64,000 nt of DNA from Desulfosporosinus orientis DSM 765 (GTDB taxonomy: Bacteria > Bacillota > Desulfitobacteriia > Desulfitobacteriales > Desulfitobacteriaceae). The DNA lies in NCBI RefSeq assembly GCF_000235605.1, contig NC_016584.1, positions 112,001-176,000 on the forward strand. The letters run 5' to 3'. The position numbers and the translations under genes were made by a program. Below, piece after piece: positions 1-10,279 of the stretch. Positions within the stretch are counted from its first letter, which is position 1; each line of letters begins with the position of its first letter. Below the pieces are notes generated by a model. It was not told the origin of the DNA, did not search any database, and worked only from the letters and a program-made list of their open reading frames with translations.

Positions 1-2517
<2,517 letters not shown>

Positions 2518-2633
2518 AGAGTTGCTGGAAGGTTAAAGTGGCTCAGGTTCGAAGATGATACTTGCAAAAGCGACGATCTATGCAGTTTTGAGAGAACAGC
2601 GATCCATCCAAAGGAAAGCGAAGATCTCAGACA

Positions 2634-2749
2634 TCTGGTGATAATGCCGGAGGGGTTCCACCCGTTCCCATACCGAACACGGTAGTTAAGACCTCCAGGG
2701 CCGATGATACTTGGGGCATAGCCCCTGGGAAAGCAGGACATTGCCAGGT
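2634..2749 (+). rRNA. 5S ribosomal RNA (rRNA operon 1)
   Basis: This is a complete 5S rRNA of about 116 nt. It contains the conserved segment CCATACCGAACACGG, and the tctggtgataatg 5' strand pairs with the cattgccagg 3' strand. It lies 116 nt after the 23S 3' end. It corresponds to the 5S at 41224-41339 and is followed directly by a terminator hairpin. Confidence 0.95.
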
Positions 2750-2756
2750 AACAGGC

Positions 2757-2790
2757 GAAAGACCATCTCTTAATGAGATGGTCTTTCTAT
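2757..2790 (+). terminator. Hairpin ending rRNA operon 1
   Basis: A 13-bp perfect stem, GAAAGACCATCTC with GAGATGGTCTTTC around a TTAAT loop, lies 8 nt after the 5S. The T tract after it is weak. The same hairpin follows the 5S of operon 2, where a group II intron sits immediately downstream. Confidence 0.8.
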
Positions 2791-2795
2791 GTTTT

Positions 2796-3452
2796 GTAAT
2801 ACTGCAAGTGCATGAATTTGGGGAGCGTTCGATCCACACTGCAGGAGAGTGCGTTTGGGGACGCAGTGTGGCGAAAAGCTCGTCCGCTTTTCGTATACCG
2901 AACACGGAAGTTAAGACCTCCAGGGCCGATGATACTTGGGGCATAGCCCCGGGGAAAGCAGGACGTTGCCAGGTAACAGGCGAGAGCCCATCTCTTAATG
3001 AGATGGCCTTTTTGTGTTTTGTAATACTGCAAGTGCATGAATCTCTGGGGAGTTCGGGGTTCCACCCGTTCGATCCACGCTGCAGGGAGAATGCGTCTGG
3101 GGACGCAGGGTGGCGAAAAGCTCGTTCGCTTTTCGTATACCGAACACGGAAGTTAAGACCTCCAGGGCCGATGATACTTGGGGCATAGCCTCTGGGAAAG
3201 CAGGACGTTGCCAGGTAACAGGCGAGAGACCATCTCTTAATGAGATGGTCTCTCTGTGTTTTATGATACTGCCAGTGCATGAATTTGGGGAGGCGGGGTT
3301 CCATCCGTTCGATCCACACTGCAGGAGAGTACGTCTGAGGATGCAGTGTGGCGAAAAGCTCGTCCGCTTTTCGTATACCGAACACGGAAGTTAAGACCTC
3401 CAGGGCCGATGATACTTGGGGCATAGCCCCTGGGAAAGTAGGACGTCGCCTT
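2796..3452 (+). repeat. Tandem array of three 5S rRNA-derived units
   Basis: Three direct repeats start at about 2796, 3021 and 3263 (periods about 225 and 242 nt). Each carries a near-perfect copy of the 3' two thirds of 5S rRNA, from ATACCGAACACGG to GGACGTTGCC. The 5' part is degenerate. Between the cccgttc and ataccg segments lies an insert of about 65-90 nt that can fold as two hairpins: CCACACTGC with GCAGTGTGG, and GAAAAGC with GCTTTTC. The first two units end with their own copy of the 5S terminator hairpin (near 2986 and 3225). They are probably 5S pseudogenes or a structured RNA derived from 5S. Confidence 0.8.
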
Positions 3453-3486
3453 GTTTTTGTTTTAGATGATAGCATAATTACAATAT

Positions 3487-3618
3487 TTAGGGGGTTGCTG
3501 ATTTTAATTCATCGGAGTGCTTCTCTTTTTCATGTAGATTAGCGTCATATCCAAAACGGAACCTCTGGTTGCAATAGGAACAGAGAATAAACTTGCCATC
3601 TTGTGACGATACTGGCAT
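3487..3618 (-). CDS. 43-residue C2H2 zinc-finger microprotein
   Basis: The frame is open further upstream, but the ATG at 3618 has an excellent ribosome binding site (AAGGAGGTGG at 3625-3634 on the plus strand as its complement, spacing about 9), so I start there. The 43-residue product contains C-x2-C-x12-H-x4-H (CSYC ... HEKEKH), the exact spacing of a classical C2H2 zinc finger. Little lies outside the finger except a short N-terminal arm. Possible roles are nucleic-acid or protein binding, but none is shown. It stands alone, converging on the 5S-derived array and diverging from the membrane protein gene at 3735. I do not recognise a named family. Confidence 0.6.
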   Translation of the reverse strand: MPVSSQDGKFILCSYCNQRFRFGYDANLHEKEKHSDELKSATP

Positions 3619-3734
3619 GATAATCCACCTCCTTGCCCTCGATTTTGCCCAAGTTAATGAATTTTTATACTTTTTAACATTAGGATGTGCGTTCTTTGGC
3701 CACTTGTTCATAAAATAATTGTGAGGTGAGAAAG

Positions 3735-4052
3735 ATGTGGCAAAGATGGATTAGAATGATAAGCATAGAATTGCGCTGGATGAAACGAGATGTAATTCGC
3801 CGATGGCGTTTGGATACTCCAACAGGTGTGCTGGGTATACTATTGTTGGTTTCAGCAGTGTTGCTATTAATTGTAATTGGGGCAGGATTTGCATTTATTT
3901 TTCGTTCATTTGCACCGTGGGTGTCAGGCTCCCGAGTTGGAGAGATGTACTGGTACTCAATTGGTTTTGGTCTTAAAGCAAGTTTTCTGTTCATCGTATT
4001 TATCGGCTCGCTTATTATGTACTGTATATTTAAACTGAGTGAAAGACGATGA
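3735..4052 (+). CDS. Small membrane protein of unknown function
   Basis: A 105-residue protein with a basic N-terminus (MWQRWIRM...) and two predicted membrane segments, at about residues 34-58 and 80-100. An in-frame GTG at 3726 is open, but it is part of the Shine-Dalgarno stretch GAGGTGAG, so ATG 3735 is the better start. I recognise no domain. The next gene, a glycosyltransferase, has its own promoter, so an operon is not implied. About 230 nt of AT-rich DNA without a visible gene separate them. Confidence 0.55.
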   Translation: MWQRWIRMISIELRWMKRDVIRRWRLDTPTGVLGILLLVSAVLLLIVIGAGFAFIFRSFAPWVSGSRVGEMYWYSIGFGLKASFLFIVFIGSLIMYCIFKLSERR

Positions 4053-4254
4053 TACATACCGATTAATTTACAATATAAGGTTAGTCCTGCCTATAAATAG
4101 GATGAAATGATAATAATCTTATTGAGATAACGGCAAAATATTAAATGTAGGAAATCAATTATTTTTTGCTTTTTAGTTCTAAGTATGAAAAAAGCTTAAT
4201 ACAAGTAATTAAATTATGGTGGACAATCTGTCTATTATTGTCGTATCTATCGTC

Positions 4255-4283
4255 TTGCATAGGGATTAATCCTATGTTAAAAT
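4255..4283 (+). promoter_or_regulatory. Sigma-A type promoter of the glycosyltransferase gene
   Basis: TTGCAT and TAAAAT are separated by 17 nt. Transcription would begin near 4290, inside the longest open frame. This argues for the GTG at 4314 as the real start of the downstream gene. Confidence 0.55.
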
Positions 4284-4313
4284 TTGATGGGTTTTATGAA
4301 AGGGGTTGAATGT

Positions 4314-5591
4314 GTGGATTTCTTATCTGGAATTACAGGTGCGCAGATATTTAATGTCATCATGGTTCCGGTTCAAAGTATCATCATCTTTTTAACGTTT
4401 TACTATTTCATTCTTTCAATGTTTGGACTCTATCGAAAGCAAGAGGTTAAAATACATACACCCGAGAAAACCTTTGCAGTAGTTGTGGCTGCTCATAATG
4501 AAGAAGCTGTGATTGGCCCTCTGGTAGAAAATTTACTTCAGTTGGATTATCCTAAGAAACTATACGACATCTTCGTTGTTGCCGACAATTGCACGGATAA
4601 AACAGCGCTGATTGCCAAAAAGGCCGGAGCAATTGTACATCGAAGGTTCAATGCTGAAAAGCGAGGTAAAGGATATGCATTAGAATGGATGTTCTATCGT
4701 TTATTTAAGATGGAACGACAGTATGATGCAATTATTATTTTCGATGCAGATAACCTAGTAAAAGATAATTTCTTAATTGAAATGAACAGCAAACTTTGTC
4801 AAGGGCATCAAATTGTTCAGTGCTACCTTGATTCCAAAAATCCGTTTGATACGTGGGTAACTAATACATTTTCAATTGCATTCTGGGTCACGAATCGAAT
4901 GCTGCAGCTTGCAAGGTTTAATACCGGTTGCCTTTCAAATGTTTTGGGCGGAACAGGAATGTGTATTTCTACTGATGTGCTAAAAGAGTTTGGCTGGGGA
5001 GCCACATCGTTAACTGAAGATCTGGAGTTTAGTATGAAGGCGTTATCTCATGGCATTAAAACGACATGGGCTCATGATGCAGTAGTATATGACGAGAAAC
5101 CGTTAACCTTTATGCAGGCTTGGCATCAACGAAAGCGTTGGGCACAAGGGCAAGTTGATGTGGCAGGAAGGTATTTCTTCCCCCTTATTCTCAAAGGTAT
5201 AAAAGAACGGAAGCTTATGTACATTGATGGGGCAATTCATTTGTTTCAGCCTGCCCTGGTAATGATTGCCACTTTTTTTATGCTGACAAATATTATCGAT
5301 GCTTTCCAACCCCAATACAATGTATTCACATTAGTAATGCCCTGGACAGGGTGGCAGATACTATCCGCTTTCCAATATCTCTATCCAGTAGCTGCCTTGG
5401 CCCTTGATCGCTTGCCTTGGCGAGCCTATGTAGGTCTGGTTCTGTATCCGGTTTTCATATATAGCTGGATTCCTATTGTATTTTTAGGTTTTATAAATCG
5501 TAAAGACAAGCAATGGTCCCATACTAAGCATACACGTTCTATTAGTATAGAAGAGGTCAATATTAAACAAAAAAAGGCTTCGTCAAATTGA
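4314..5591 (+). CDS. Processive-type family 2 glycosyltransferase, membrane bound
   Basis: The protein (425 residues from GTG 4314, with AAAGGGG about 8 nt upstream) has a membrane segment at about residues 10-38, a GT-A glycosyltransferase domain, and two or more membrane segments at about 310-400. The catalytic signature is complete: AAHNEE near the start of the domain, DAD at about 144-146 (metal and nucleotide-sugar binding), TED at about 234-236 (catalytic base) and QRKRW at about 272-276, the Q-x-x-R-W motif of processive synthases such as cellulose, chitin or poly-GlcNAc synthases. It probably transfers sugars from UDP-sugars at the cytoplasmic face. Product and acceptor cannot be told from sequence. 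It has its own promoter and terminator and so looks monocistronic. Confidence 0.85.
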   Translation: MDFLSGITGAQIFNVIMVPVQSIIIFLTFYYFILSMFGLYRKQEVKIHTPEKTFAVVVAAHNEEAVIGPLVENLLQLDYPKKLYDIFVVADNCTDKTALIAKKAGAIVHRRFNAEKRGKGYALEWMFYRLFKMERQYDAIIIFDADNLVKDNFLIEMNSKLCQGHQIVQCYLDSKNPFDTWVTNTFSIAFWVTNRMLQLARFNTGCLSNVLGGTGMCISTDVLKEFGWGATSLTEDLEFSMKALSHGIKTTWAHDAVVYDEKPLTFMQAWHQRKRWAQGQVDVAGRYFFPLILKGIKERKLMYIDGAIHLFQPALVMIATFFMLTNIIDAFQPQYNVFTLVMPWTGWQILSAFQYLYPVAALALDRLPWRAYVGLVLYPVFIYSWIPIVFLGFINRKDKQWSHTKHTRSISIEEVNIKQKKASSN

Positions 5592-5593
5592 CA

Positions 5594-5629
5594 AAGAGGG
5601 GAGGTTTAAGCCTCCCTCTTCGTTTTATT
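5594..5629 (+). terminator. Terminator after the glycosyltransferase gene
   Basis: GGGGAGG and CCTCCCT pair around TTTAAG, followed by a T-rich stretch (cttcgtttta), starting 3 nt after the stop codon. Confidence 0.7.
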
Positions 5630-5689
5630 GTGATTATTATTTTTTAGAAAAGAAATTTTTTATATCCCGTAAAAATATGAAAAAAGGCT

Positions 5690-5718
5690 TTGACACATCG
5701 CGTATTTTTGTGTATACT
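5690..5718 (+). promoter_or_regulatory. Promoter of the seven-tRNA cluster
   Basis: A consensus TTGACA and TATACT are separated by 17 nt and end 17 nt before the first tRNA. No other good promoter is seen within the cluster, so the seven tRNAs are probably one transcript. Confidence 0.75.
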
Positions 5719-5735
5719 GATAATCGTCAGTTCTC

Positions 5736-5811
<76 letters not shown>

Positions 5812-5818
5812 TACTTTT

Positions 5819-5894
5819 GGCCCCGTGGTGTAGTGGTTAACATGCCTGCCTGTCACGCAGGAGATCGTCGGTTCAAGTCCGATCGGGGTCGCCA
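5819..5894 (+). tRNA. tRNA-Asp (anticodon GTC)
   Basis: The acceptor stem ggccccg/cggggtc, the anticodon loop CTGTCAC and an encoded CCA are present. It starts 7 nt after the tRNA-Val. Confidence 0.96.
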
Positions 5895-5902
5895 TTATCT
5901 AA

Positions 5903-5978
<76 letters not shown>

Positions 5979-5979
5979 C

Positions 5980-6054
5980 GCGGGTGTAACTCAGTGGTAG
6001 AGTGTCACCTTGCCAAGGTGAAAGTCGCGAGTTCGAATCTCGTCACCCGCTCCA
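5980..6054 (+). tRNA. tRNA-Gly (anticodon GCC)
   Basis: The acceptor stem gcgggtg/cacccgc, the anticodon loop TTGCCAA and an encoded CCA are present. Only 1 nt separates it from tRNA-Phe. Confidence 0.96.
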
Positions 6055-6061
6055 TAATTAT

Positions 6062-6136
<75 letters not shown>

Positions 6137-6145
6137 AAGTTAACT

Positions 6146-6233
6146 GCCGATGTGGCGTAACTGGCAGACGCACGGGACTTAAAATCCCGCGGACTAAACA
6201 TCCGTACCGGTTCGATTCCGGTCATCGGCACCA
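6146..6233 (+). tRNA. tRNA-Leu (anticodon TAA)
   Basis: A class II tRNA with a long variable arm. The acceptor stem is gccgatg/catcggc, the anticodon loop is CTTAAAA and CCA is encoded. Confidence 0.95.
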
Positions 6234-6236
6234 TAT

Positions 6237-6313
6237 GGGTTTGTAGCTCAGCTGGTTAGAGTACCGCGTTGACATCGCGGGGGTCGGAGGTTCGAGTCCT
6301 CTCAAACCCACCA
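6237..6313 (+). tRNA. tRNA-Val (anticodon GAC)
   Basis: The acceptor stem gggtttg/caaaccc, the anticodon loop TTGACAT within stem CCGCG/CGCGG and an encoded CCA are present. It is a second valine isoacceptor, complementing the TAC one that opens the cluster. Confidence 0.95.
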
Positions 6314-6370
6314 TATGAAATCTTGGTATTGTTAGTATAAACCTGTCTGTCAACAAAAAAGGCTGCTTGA

Positions 6371-6400
6371 TACCCATTGATGTAGATCAATGGGTATTTA
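6371..6400 (+). terminator. Probable terminator of the tRNA cluster
   Basis: An 11-bp perfect stem, TACCCATTGAT with ATCAATGGGTA around GTAG, is followed by TTTAATTG. It lies about 57 nt after the last tRNA. Confidence 0.6.
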
Positions 6401-6522
6401 ATTGTATAAAACTCTATCGCTGAGAGGTATGTTAATCATCGCGCAGGTCTGGAGTTTTGTAGTTAAAATGATATATTTAAAAGAGCTTTATTAATGATCA
6501 TGGTAGCGAAGGCGGTGGTTTT

Positions 6523-7974
6523 ATGCATTTAGAAAAGCAAGGCAAGGCGCCGATTTATGAAGCCCTGTTGAAATACAAATCAATGCGGGTGGTACCATTT
6601 GATGTGCCGGGACATAAGCAAGGCAAAGGAAACCCTGAACTCACCGAGTTTTTGGGTGAGAAGTGCCTGTCAGTGGATGTTAATTCCATGAAGCCGCTGG
6701 ATAATCTTGTCCACCCAGTCTCAGTGATTAAAGAGGCTGAAGAACTGGCAGCAGATGCTTTCGGTGCACATCACGCCTTTTTCATGGTTAATGGAACAAC
6801 ATCGGCAGTTCAGGCCATGATCATGAGTGTCTGCAAACGCGGTGAAAAAGTGATCATGCCCCGAAACGTTCACAGAAGTGCTATTAACGCTTTAATCATT
6901 AGCGGAGCAATTCCCGTCTATGTGAATCCCGGTGTCAATAAAAAGTTAGGTATACCCTTAGGTATGTCCATTAATGATGTAAAGAAGGCTATTGAAGAGA
7001 ATCCAGATGCTAAAGCTATCTTTATTAATAATCCTACCTATTATGGTATTTGCTCTGATTTGAAATCAATAACTGAGCTGGCCCATCGCCATGATATGTA
7101 TGTGCTTGTAGATGAGGCACATGGATCGCACTTTTACTTTGGACCGAATATGCCTGTTAATGCTATGGCTGCAGGGGCGGATATGGCGGCGGTCAGTATG
7201 CATAAAACAGGGGGGTCATTAACTCAAAGTTCCTTTCTCTTAAAAGGGGAACGCTTAAGTACTGGCCACGTTCGACAAACAATCAATCTAACCCAGACTA
7301 CCAGCGGCTCTTATCTCCTGCTGGCGTCGCTGGATATTTCTCGCCGGAATCTGGCTCTTGGCGGTAAAAGCATCTTCGAGAAGGCCACAGCGTTAGCTAA
7401 TTATGCCCGGGAGGAAATTAATAAAATCGGCGGCTATTACGCGTTTTCTACAGAACTAATTAATGGTGATTCGGTCTATGATTTTGATCAAACGAAGCTC
7501 TCTATTCATACTAGAGATATAGGATTGGCTGGTATTGAAGTCTATGATATTTTGAGAGATGACTATGGAATCCAGATCGAGCTGGGTGATATCGGCAATA
7601 TTCTGGCCATTATTTCCGTTGGCGACCGTGCCTTAGCCCTGGAACGTCTTGTATCTTCCCTCTCTGAAATTAAAAGACTATATATAAGAGATAAATCGGG
7701 AATGCTTGATCATGAATACATTAACCCCGAGGTTGTATTGGCACCACAGCAAGCCTTTTATTCCGACCAACGTTCCGTAGCCATTAAAGACAGCATAGGA
7801 CGTATAAGCGGAGAATTTGTGATGTGTTATCCCCCAGGTATTCCAATTCTGGCTCCGGGAGAACGTATTACGGGGGAAATTATTGACTATATAGCCTATG
7901 CAAAAGCTAAAGGCAGTTCCCTGACAGGTACTGAAGATATGTCTATCGAAAACATCAGAGTACTGGAGGAATAA
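6523..7974 (+). CDS. PLP-dependent Orn/Lys/Arg decarboxylase, probably arginine decarboxylase
   Basis: This 483-residue protein belongs to the major domain family of Orn/Lys/Arg decarboxylases (fold type I, pyridoxal phosphate). The N-terminus has the family block VPGHKQGKG at about residues 29-37. The PLP lysine lies in SMHKTGGSLTQSS at about residues 226-238, preceded by the aspartate of LVDEAHGSH. The length fits the short Gram-positive form. It is followed after 3 nt by speE, so the pair should make polyamines by way of agmatine or putrescine. The substrate is inferred from this pairing; lysine or ornithine cannot be excluded. No agmatinase gene is present in the window. Confidence 0.85.
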   Translation: MHLEKQGKAPIYEALLKYKSMRVVPFDVPGHKQGKGNPELTEFLGEKCLSVDVNSMKPLDNLVHPVSVIKEAEELAADAFGAHHAFFMVNGTTSAVQAMIMSVCKRGEKVIMPRNVHRSAINALIISGAIPVYVNPGVNKKLGIPLGMSINDVKKAIEENPDAKAIFINNPTYYGICSDLKSITELAHRHDMYVLVDEAHGSHFYFGPNMPVNAMAAGADMAAVSMHKTGGSLTQSSFLLKGERLSTGHVRQTINLTQTTSGSYLLLASLDISRRNLALGGKSIFEKATALANYAREEINKIGGYYAFSTELINGDSVYDFDQTKLSIHTRDIGLAGIEVYDILRDDYGIQIELGDIGNILAIISVGDRALALERLVSSLSEIKRLYIRDKSGMLDHEYINPEVVLAPQQAFYSDQRSVAIKDSIGRISGEFVMCYPPGIPILAPGERITGEIIDYIAYAKAKGSSLTGTEDMSIENIRVLEE

Positions 7975-7977
7975 CTG

Positions 7978-8832
7978 ATGGAATTATGGTATACGGAAGA
8001 ACAAACAGACAGTGTTCGCTTTTCCATTAAAGTTGATAAGCCTCTTTATACCGGTAAGAGTGAGTTTCAGAGAATTGATGTCTTTCATTCCAAAGAATTC
8101 GGCAATTTTTTCACTCTTGATGGTTTGATAATGGTTACGGAAAAGGATGAATTTATTTATCACGACATGATTGTTCATGTACCTATGGCCACGAACCTGA
8201 AGATCAAAAATGTTCTGGTCATTGGTGCCGGGGATGGCGGAACAGTGAGAGAGCTCACTAGGTATGATAGTATTGAAAACATTGATATGGTAGAGATCGA
8301 CAAAATGGTTGTGGATGTCTGCAGAGAGTATTTTCCTCAAACTACCTGCAAGCTGGATGACCCGAGAGTTCATCTCTATTTTGAGGATGGGTTAAGGTTT
8401 ATCCGCTCTAAAGAAAACATCTATGATTTAATCATTGTCGATTCTACGGATCCTTTCGGGCCGGGAGAAGGGCTTTTTACTAAAGAATTCTATGGCAACT
8501 GTTATAAAGCCTTGAAAGAAGACGGGATTTTAGTTAACCAGCATGAAAGTCCTTATTATGAGGAGTATGCAAAGTCTATGCAAAAAGCCCATAAGCGTAT
8601 TAAGGAACTCTTTCCCGTCTGCAGAGTTTACCAGGCGCATATACCGAGCTATCCTTCCGGACACTGGTTATTTGGGTTTGCTTCAAAAACCTATGATCCA
8701 CTGACCGACATTGATGAGCAAGCATGGAATAGCCTTGGTATCAAGACAAAGTACTATAACACTGATATTCATAAAGGATCCTTTGCCCTGCCTAACTATG
8801 TTATAGACATTCTGGCCAATGAAGGAGATTAA
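7978..8832 (+). CDS. speE: Spermidine synthase (polyamine aminopropyltransferase)
   Basis: A 284-residue SpeE with the typical N-terminal beta domain and a Rossmann-like catalytic domain. The motif VIGAGDGGTVRELTRY (decarboxylated-SAM binding) lies at about residues 81-96 and the catalytic loop IIVDSTDPFGPGEGLF at about 153-168. It transfers an aminopropyl group from decarboxylated S-adenosylmethionine to putrescine. It starts 3 nt after the decarboxylase stop codon, so the two are translationally linked. A terminator follows at 8867. Confidence 0.95.
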   Translation: MELWYTEEQTDSVRFSIKVDKPLYTGKSEFQRIDVFHSKEFGNFFTLDGLIMVTEKDEFIYHDMIVHVPMATNLKIKNVLVIGAGDGGTVRELTRYDSIENIDMVEIDKMVVDVCREYFPQTTCKLDDPRVHLYFEDGLRFIRSKENIYDLIIVDSTDPFGPGEGLFTKEFYGNCYKALKEDGILVNQHESPYYEEYAKSMQKAHKRIKELFPVCRVYQAHIPSYPSGHWLFGFASKTYDPLTDIDEQAWNSLGIKTKYYNTDIHKGSFALPNYVIDILANEGD

Positions 8833-8866
8833 TAAAATTAAATAATCTATTGATATAAACGTGCTG

Positions 8867-8895
8867 AAAGCTTCCTTATGGGGAGCTTTTTTTCT
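8867..8895 (+). terminator. Terminator of the polyamine operon
   Basis: AAAGCTTCC pairs with GGGGAGCTTT around TTAT and is followed by a run of T. Confidence 0.85.
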
Positions 8896-9036
8896 TTTCC
8901 CTATCTAGTGGAAAGAATTAAATACTGCGTTTTTGGAAATATTAAAGAATGTTCTAAAAATAAATAATGATTAGAGATTGGCCCAACCGAAATATGGCTT
9001 GAATTTAGTCATATATATTACTATGGAGGGGTGCCA

Positions 9037-9909
9037 GTGGAACATTCCGTGCAATTAGGAACGCAATATTACCGGGAGAGTATCTGTGCACGTTTACGGG
9101 AACTGCGCGACCAAGAAGAGCTTCCTGTTCAAATCATAGAGTTTCAGCAGGGAAAACGCTGGATTATTGACTGTCAGTTTAATGATTCCACGTTAGAAGC
9201 AGCAGAAAATAAGGATATGGTCCAAAAAATTCATCGTTATTATTTAGCCAATGCTTTGGCTGATACTATTTTACATCATTGGGAAAAGGATCATGTTGTC
9301 AAAATCCTAAAAAAGAGGCACTATTTAAAGCAAGAGAATTGGCAGCTTTTACTTAACAAGGCTTTAGATTATTTAAATAGGGGGCTTGGTCAAGTAAGAG
9401 GATATCGAGTTAACCGCAAAACTAATTTGGTTACCCAGATACTGAGTTGCCTTGATGACAGTGCTGTTTTTGATATAGAGGGATTCTTACGTTTCCGAGC
9501 TCAGGATTATAAGAATGAAGTCCATAAAGCTGTGGATTTCGCCGTTGATGAGTATATTATTGAAAAAGAATATGAAGAATTCATCCAACTGCTGAAACAT
9601 TTTGTGGACAGCCAGAAACCAAAGTTGGACTGGCTTCATGTTGGAATGACAGCCCAAGGTAAGTTTCATTTGTATAACAATGACGGGGTAAAAGTGACCC
9701 ACGAATTCCTTGAGGATTACCAACTGGATAATGTTCATGAGTTAGGATATGAAGACCTGCTGGTTAGTGCATTAATTGCAGTTGCTCCTCGCCAGATTAC
9801 GTTACATATCCGTTATGACGGCTATAAAGATACACTGCAGACCATTCGCAATGTTTTTGGAGACCGAGTGCAAGACTGTCAAGGATGTTCCCTTTGTGAA
9901 AAGTTTTGA
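9037..9909 (+). CDS. ytxC: YtxC-like protein (putative sporulation protein)
   Basis: A soluble protein of about 290 residues that I recognise as the YtxC-like family, found in spore-forming Firmicutes and of unknown molecular function. As in Bacillus subtilis, it lies directly upstream of thrS, which supports the call. GTG 9031 overlaps the Shine-Dalgarno sequence GGAGGGG, so GTG 9037 (spacing about 5) is preferred. The C-terminus carries a cysteine-rich tail (CQGCSLCEKF). A promoter for the thrS leader overlaps its stop codon. The sporulation role is an annotation tradition for the family rather than something visible here. Confidence 0.8.
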   Translation: MEHSVQLGTQYYRESICARLRELRDQEELPVQIIEFQQGKRWIIDCQFNDSTLEAAENKDMVQKIHRYYLANALADTILHHWEKDHVVKILKKRHYLKQENWQLLLNKALDYLNRGLGQVRGYRVNRKTNLVTQILSCLDDSAVFDIEGFLRFRAQDYKNEVHKAVDFAVDEYIIEKEYEEFIQLLKHFVDSQKPKLDWLHVGMTAQGKFHLYNNDGVKVTHEFLEDYQLDNVHELGYEDLLVSALIAVAPRQITLHIRYDGYKDTLQTIRNVFGDRVQDCQGCSLCEKF

Positions 9910-9935
9910 CAGATATGAGCGTTCTTTGTTATAAT
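9906..9935 (+). promoter_or_regulatory. Promoter of the thrS leader
   Basis: TTGACA overlaps the ytxC stop codon, and TATAAT follows after 18 nt. Transcription should start near 9942. Confidence 0.75.
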
Positions 9936-9941
9936 ACATCT

Positions 9942-10221
9942 ATTCTTTAGTACTATTTGAATAACTTGCATCACATTTAAATTAAAAAACGTTGAAAGGG
10001 AGAGTATCTTGAACTTCCTATCGTGTTAGAGAGGAAATGCCTCGGCTGTAAGCATTTCCCACGACTGTTCTGGAGAAAACCACCCTTGAGTGTTGGGCCG
10101 AAATAAGTAAGTTCAGCCGTTTCCCGCGTTAAGGGTAATCAAGTGAAAGGAATTAATCGCCTTTCAATTGGGTGGAACCACGGGAGTAAGCTCTCGTCCC
10201 TATTTGGGACGGGAGTTTTTT
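9942..10221 (+). promoter_or_regulatory. T-box riboswitch leader of thrS
   Basis: The T-box core GGGTGGAACCACGGGAG lies at about 10170-10186. It is followed by a strong terminator (CTCTCGTCCC / GGGACGGGAG then TTTTTT, 10191-10221). Uncharged tRNA is expected to stabilise the antiterminator and turn on thrS. Threonine specificity is inferred from the downstream gene; I could not assign the specifier codon with confidence. Confidence 0.9.
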
Positions 10222-10279
10222 GTTTTATACTAATCAATCAGAAAGTATTAGGAATTTGATTTAGTAAGGAGTGAATACG

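Noticed and set aside
2627-3475. A 282-codon open frame antisense to the 5S gene and its repeats
   Set aside because: Its repeats simply mirror the 5S-derived units, there is no binding site, and the sequence is explained by rRNA.
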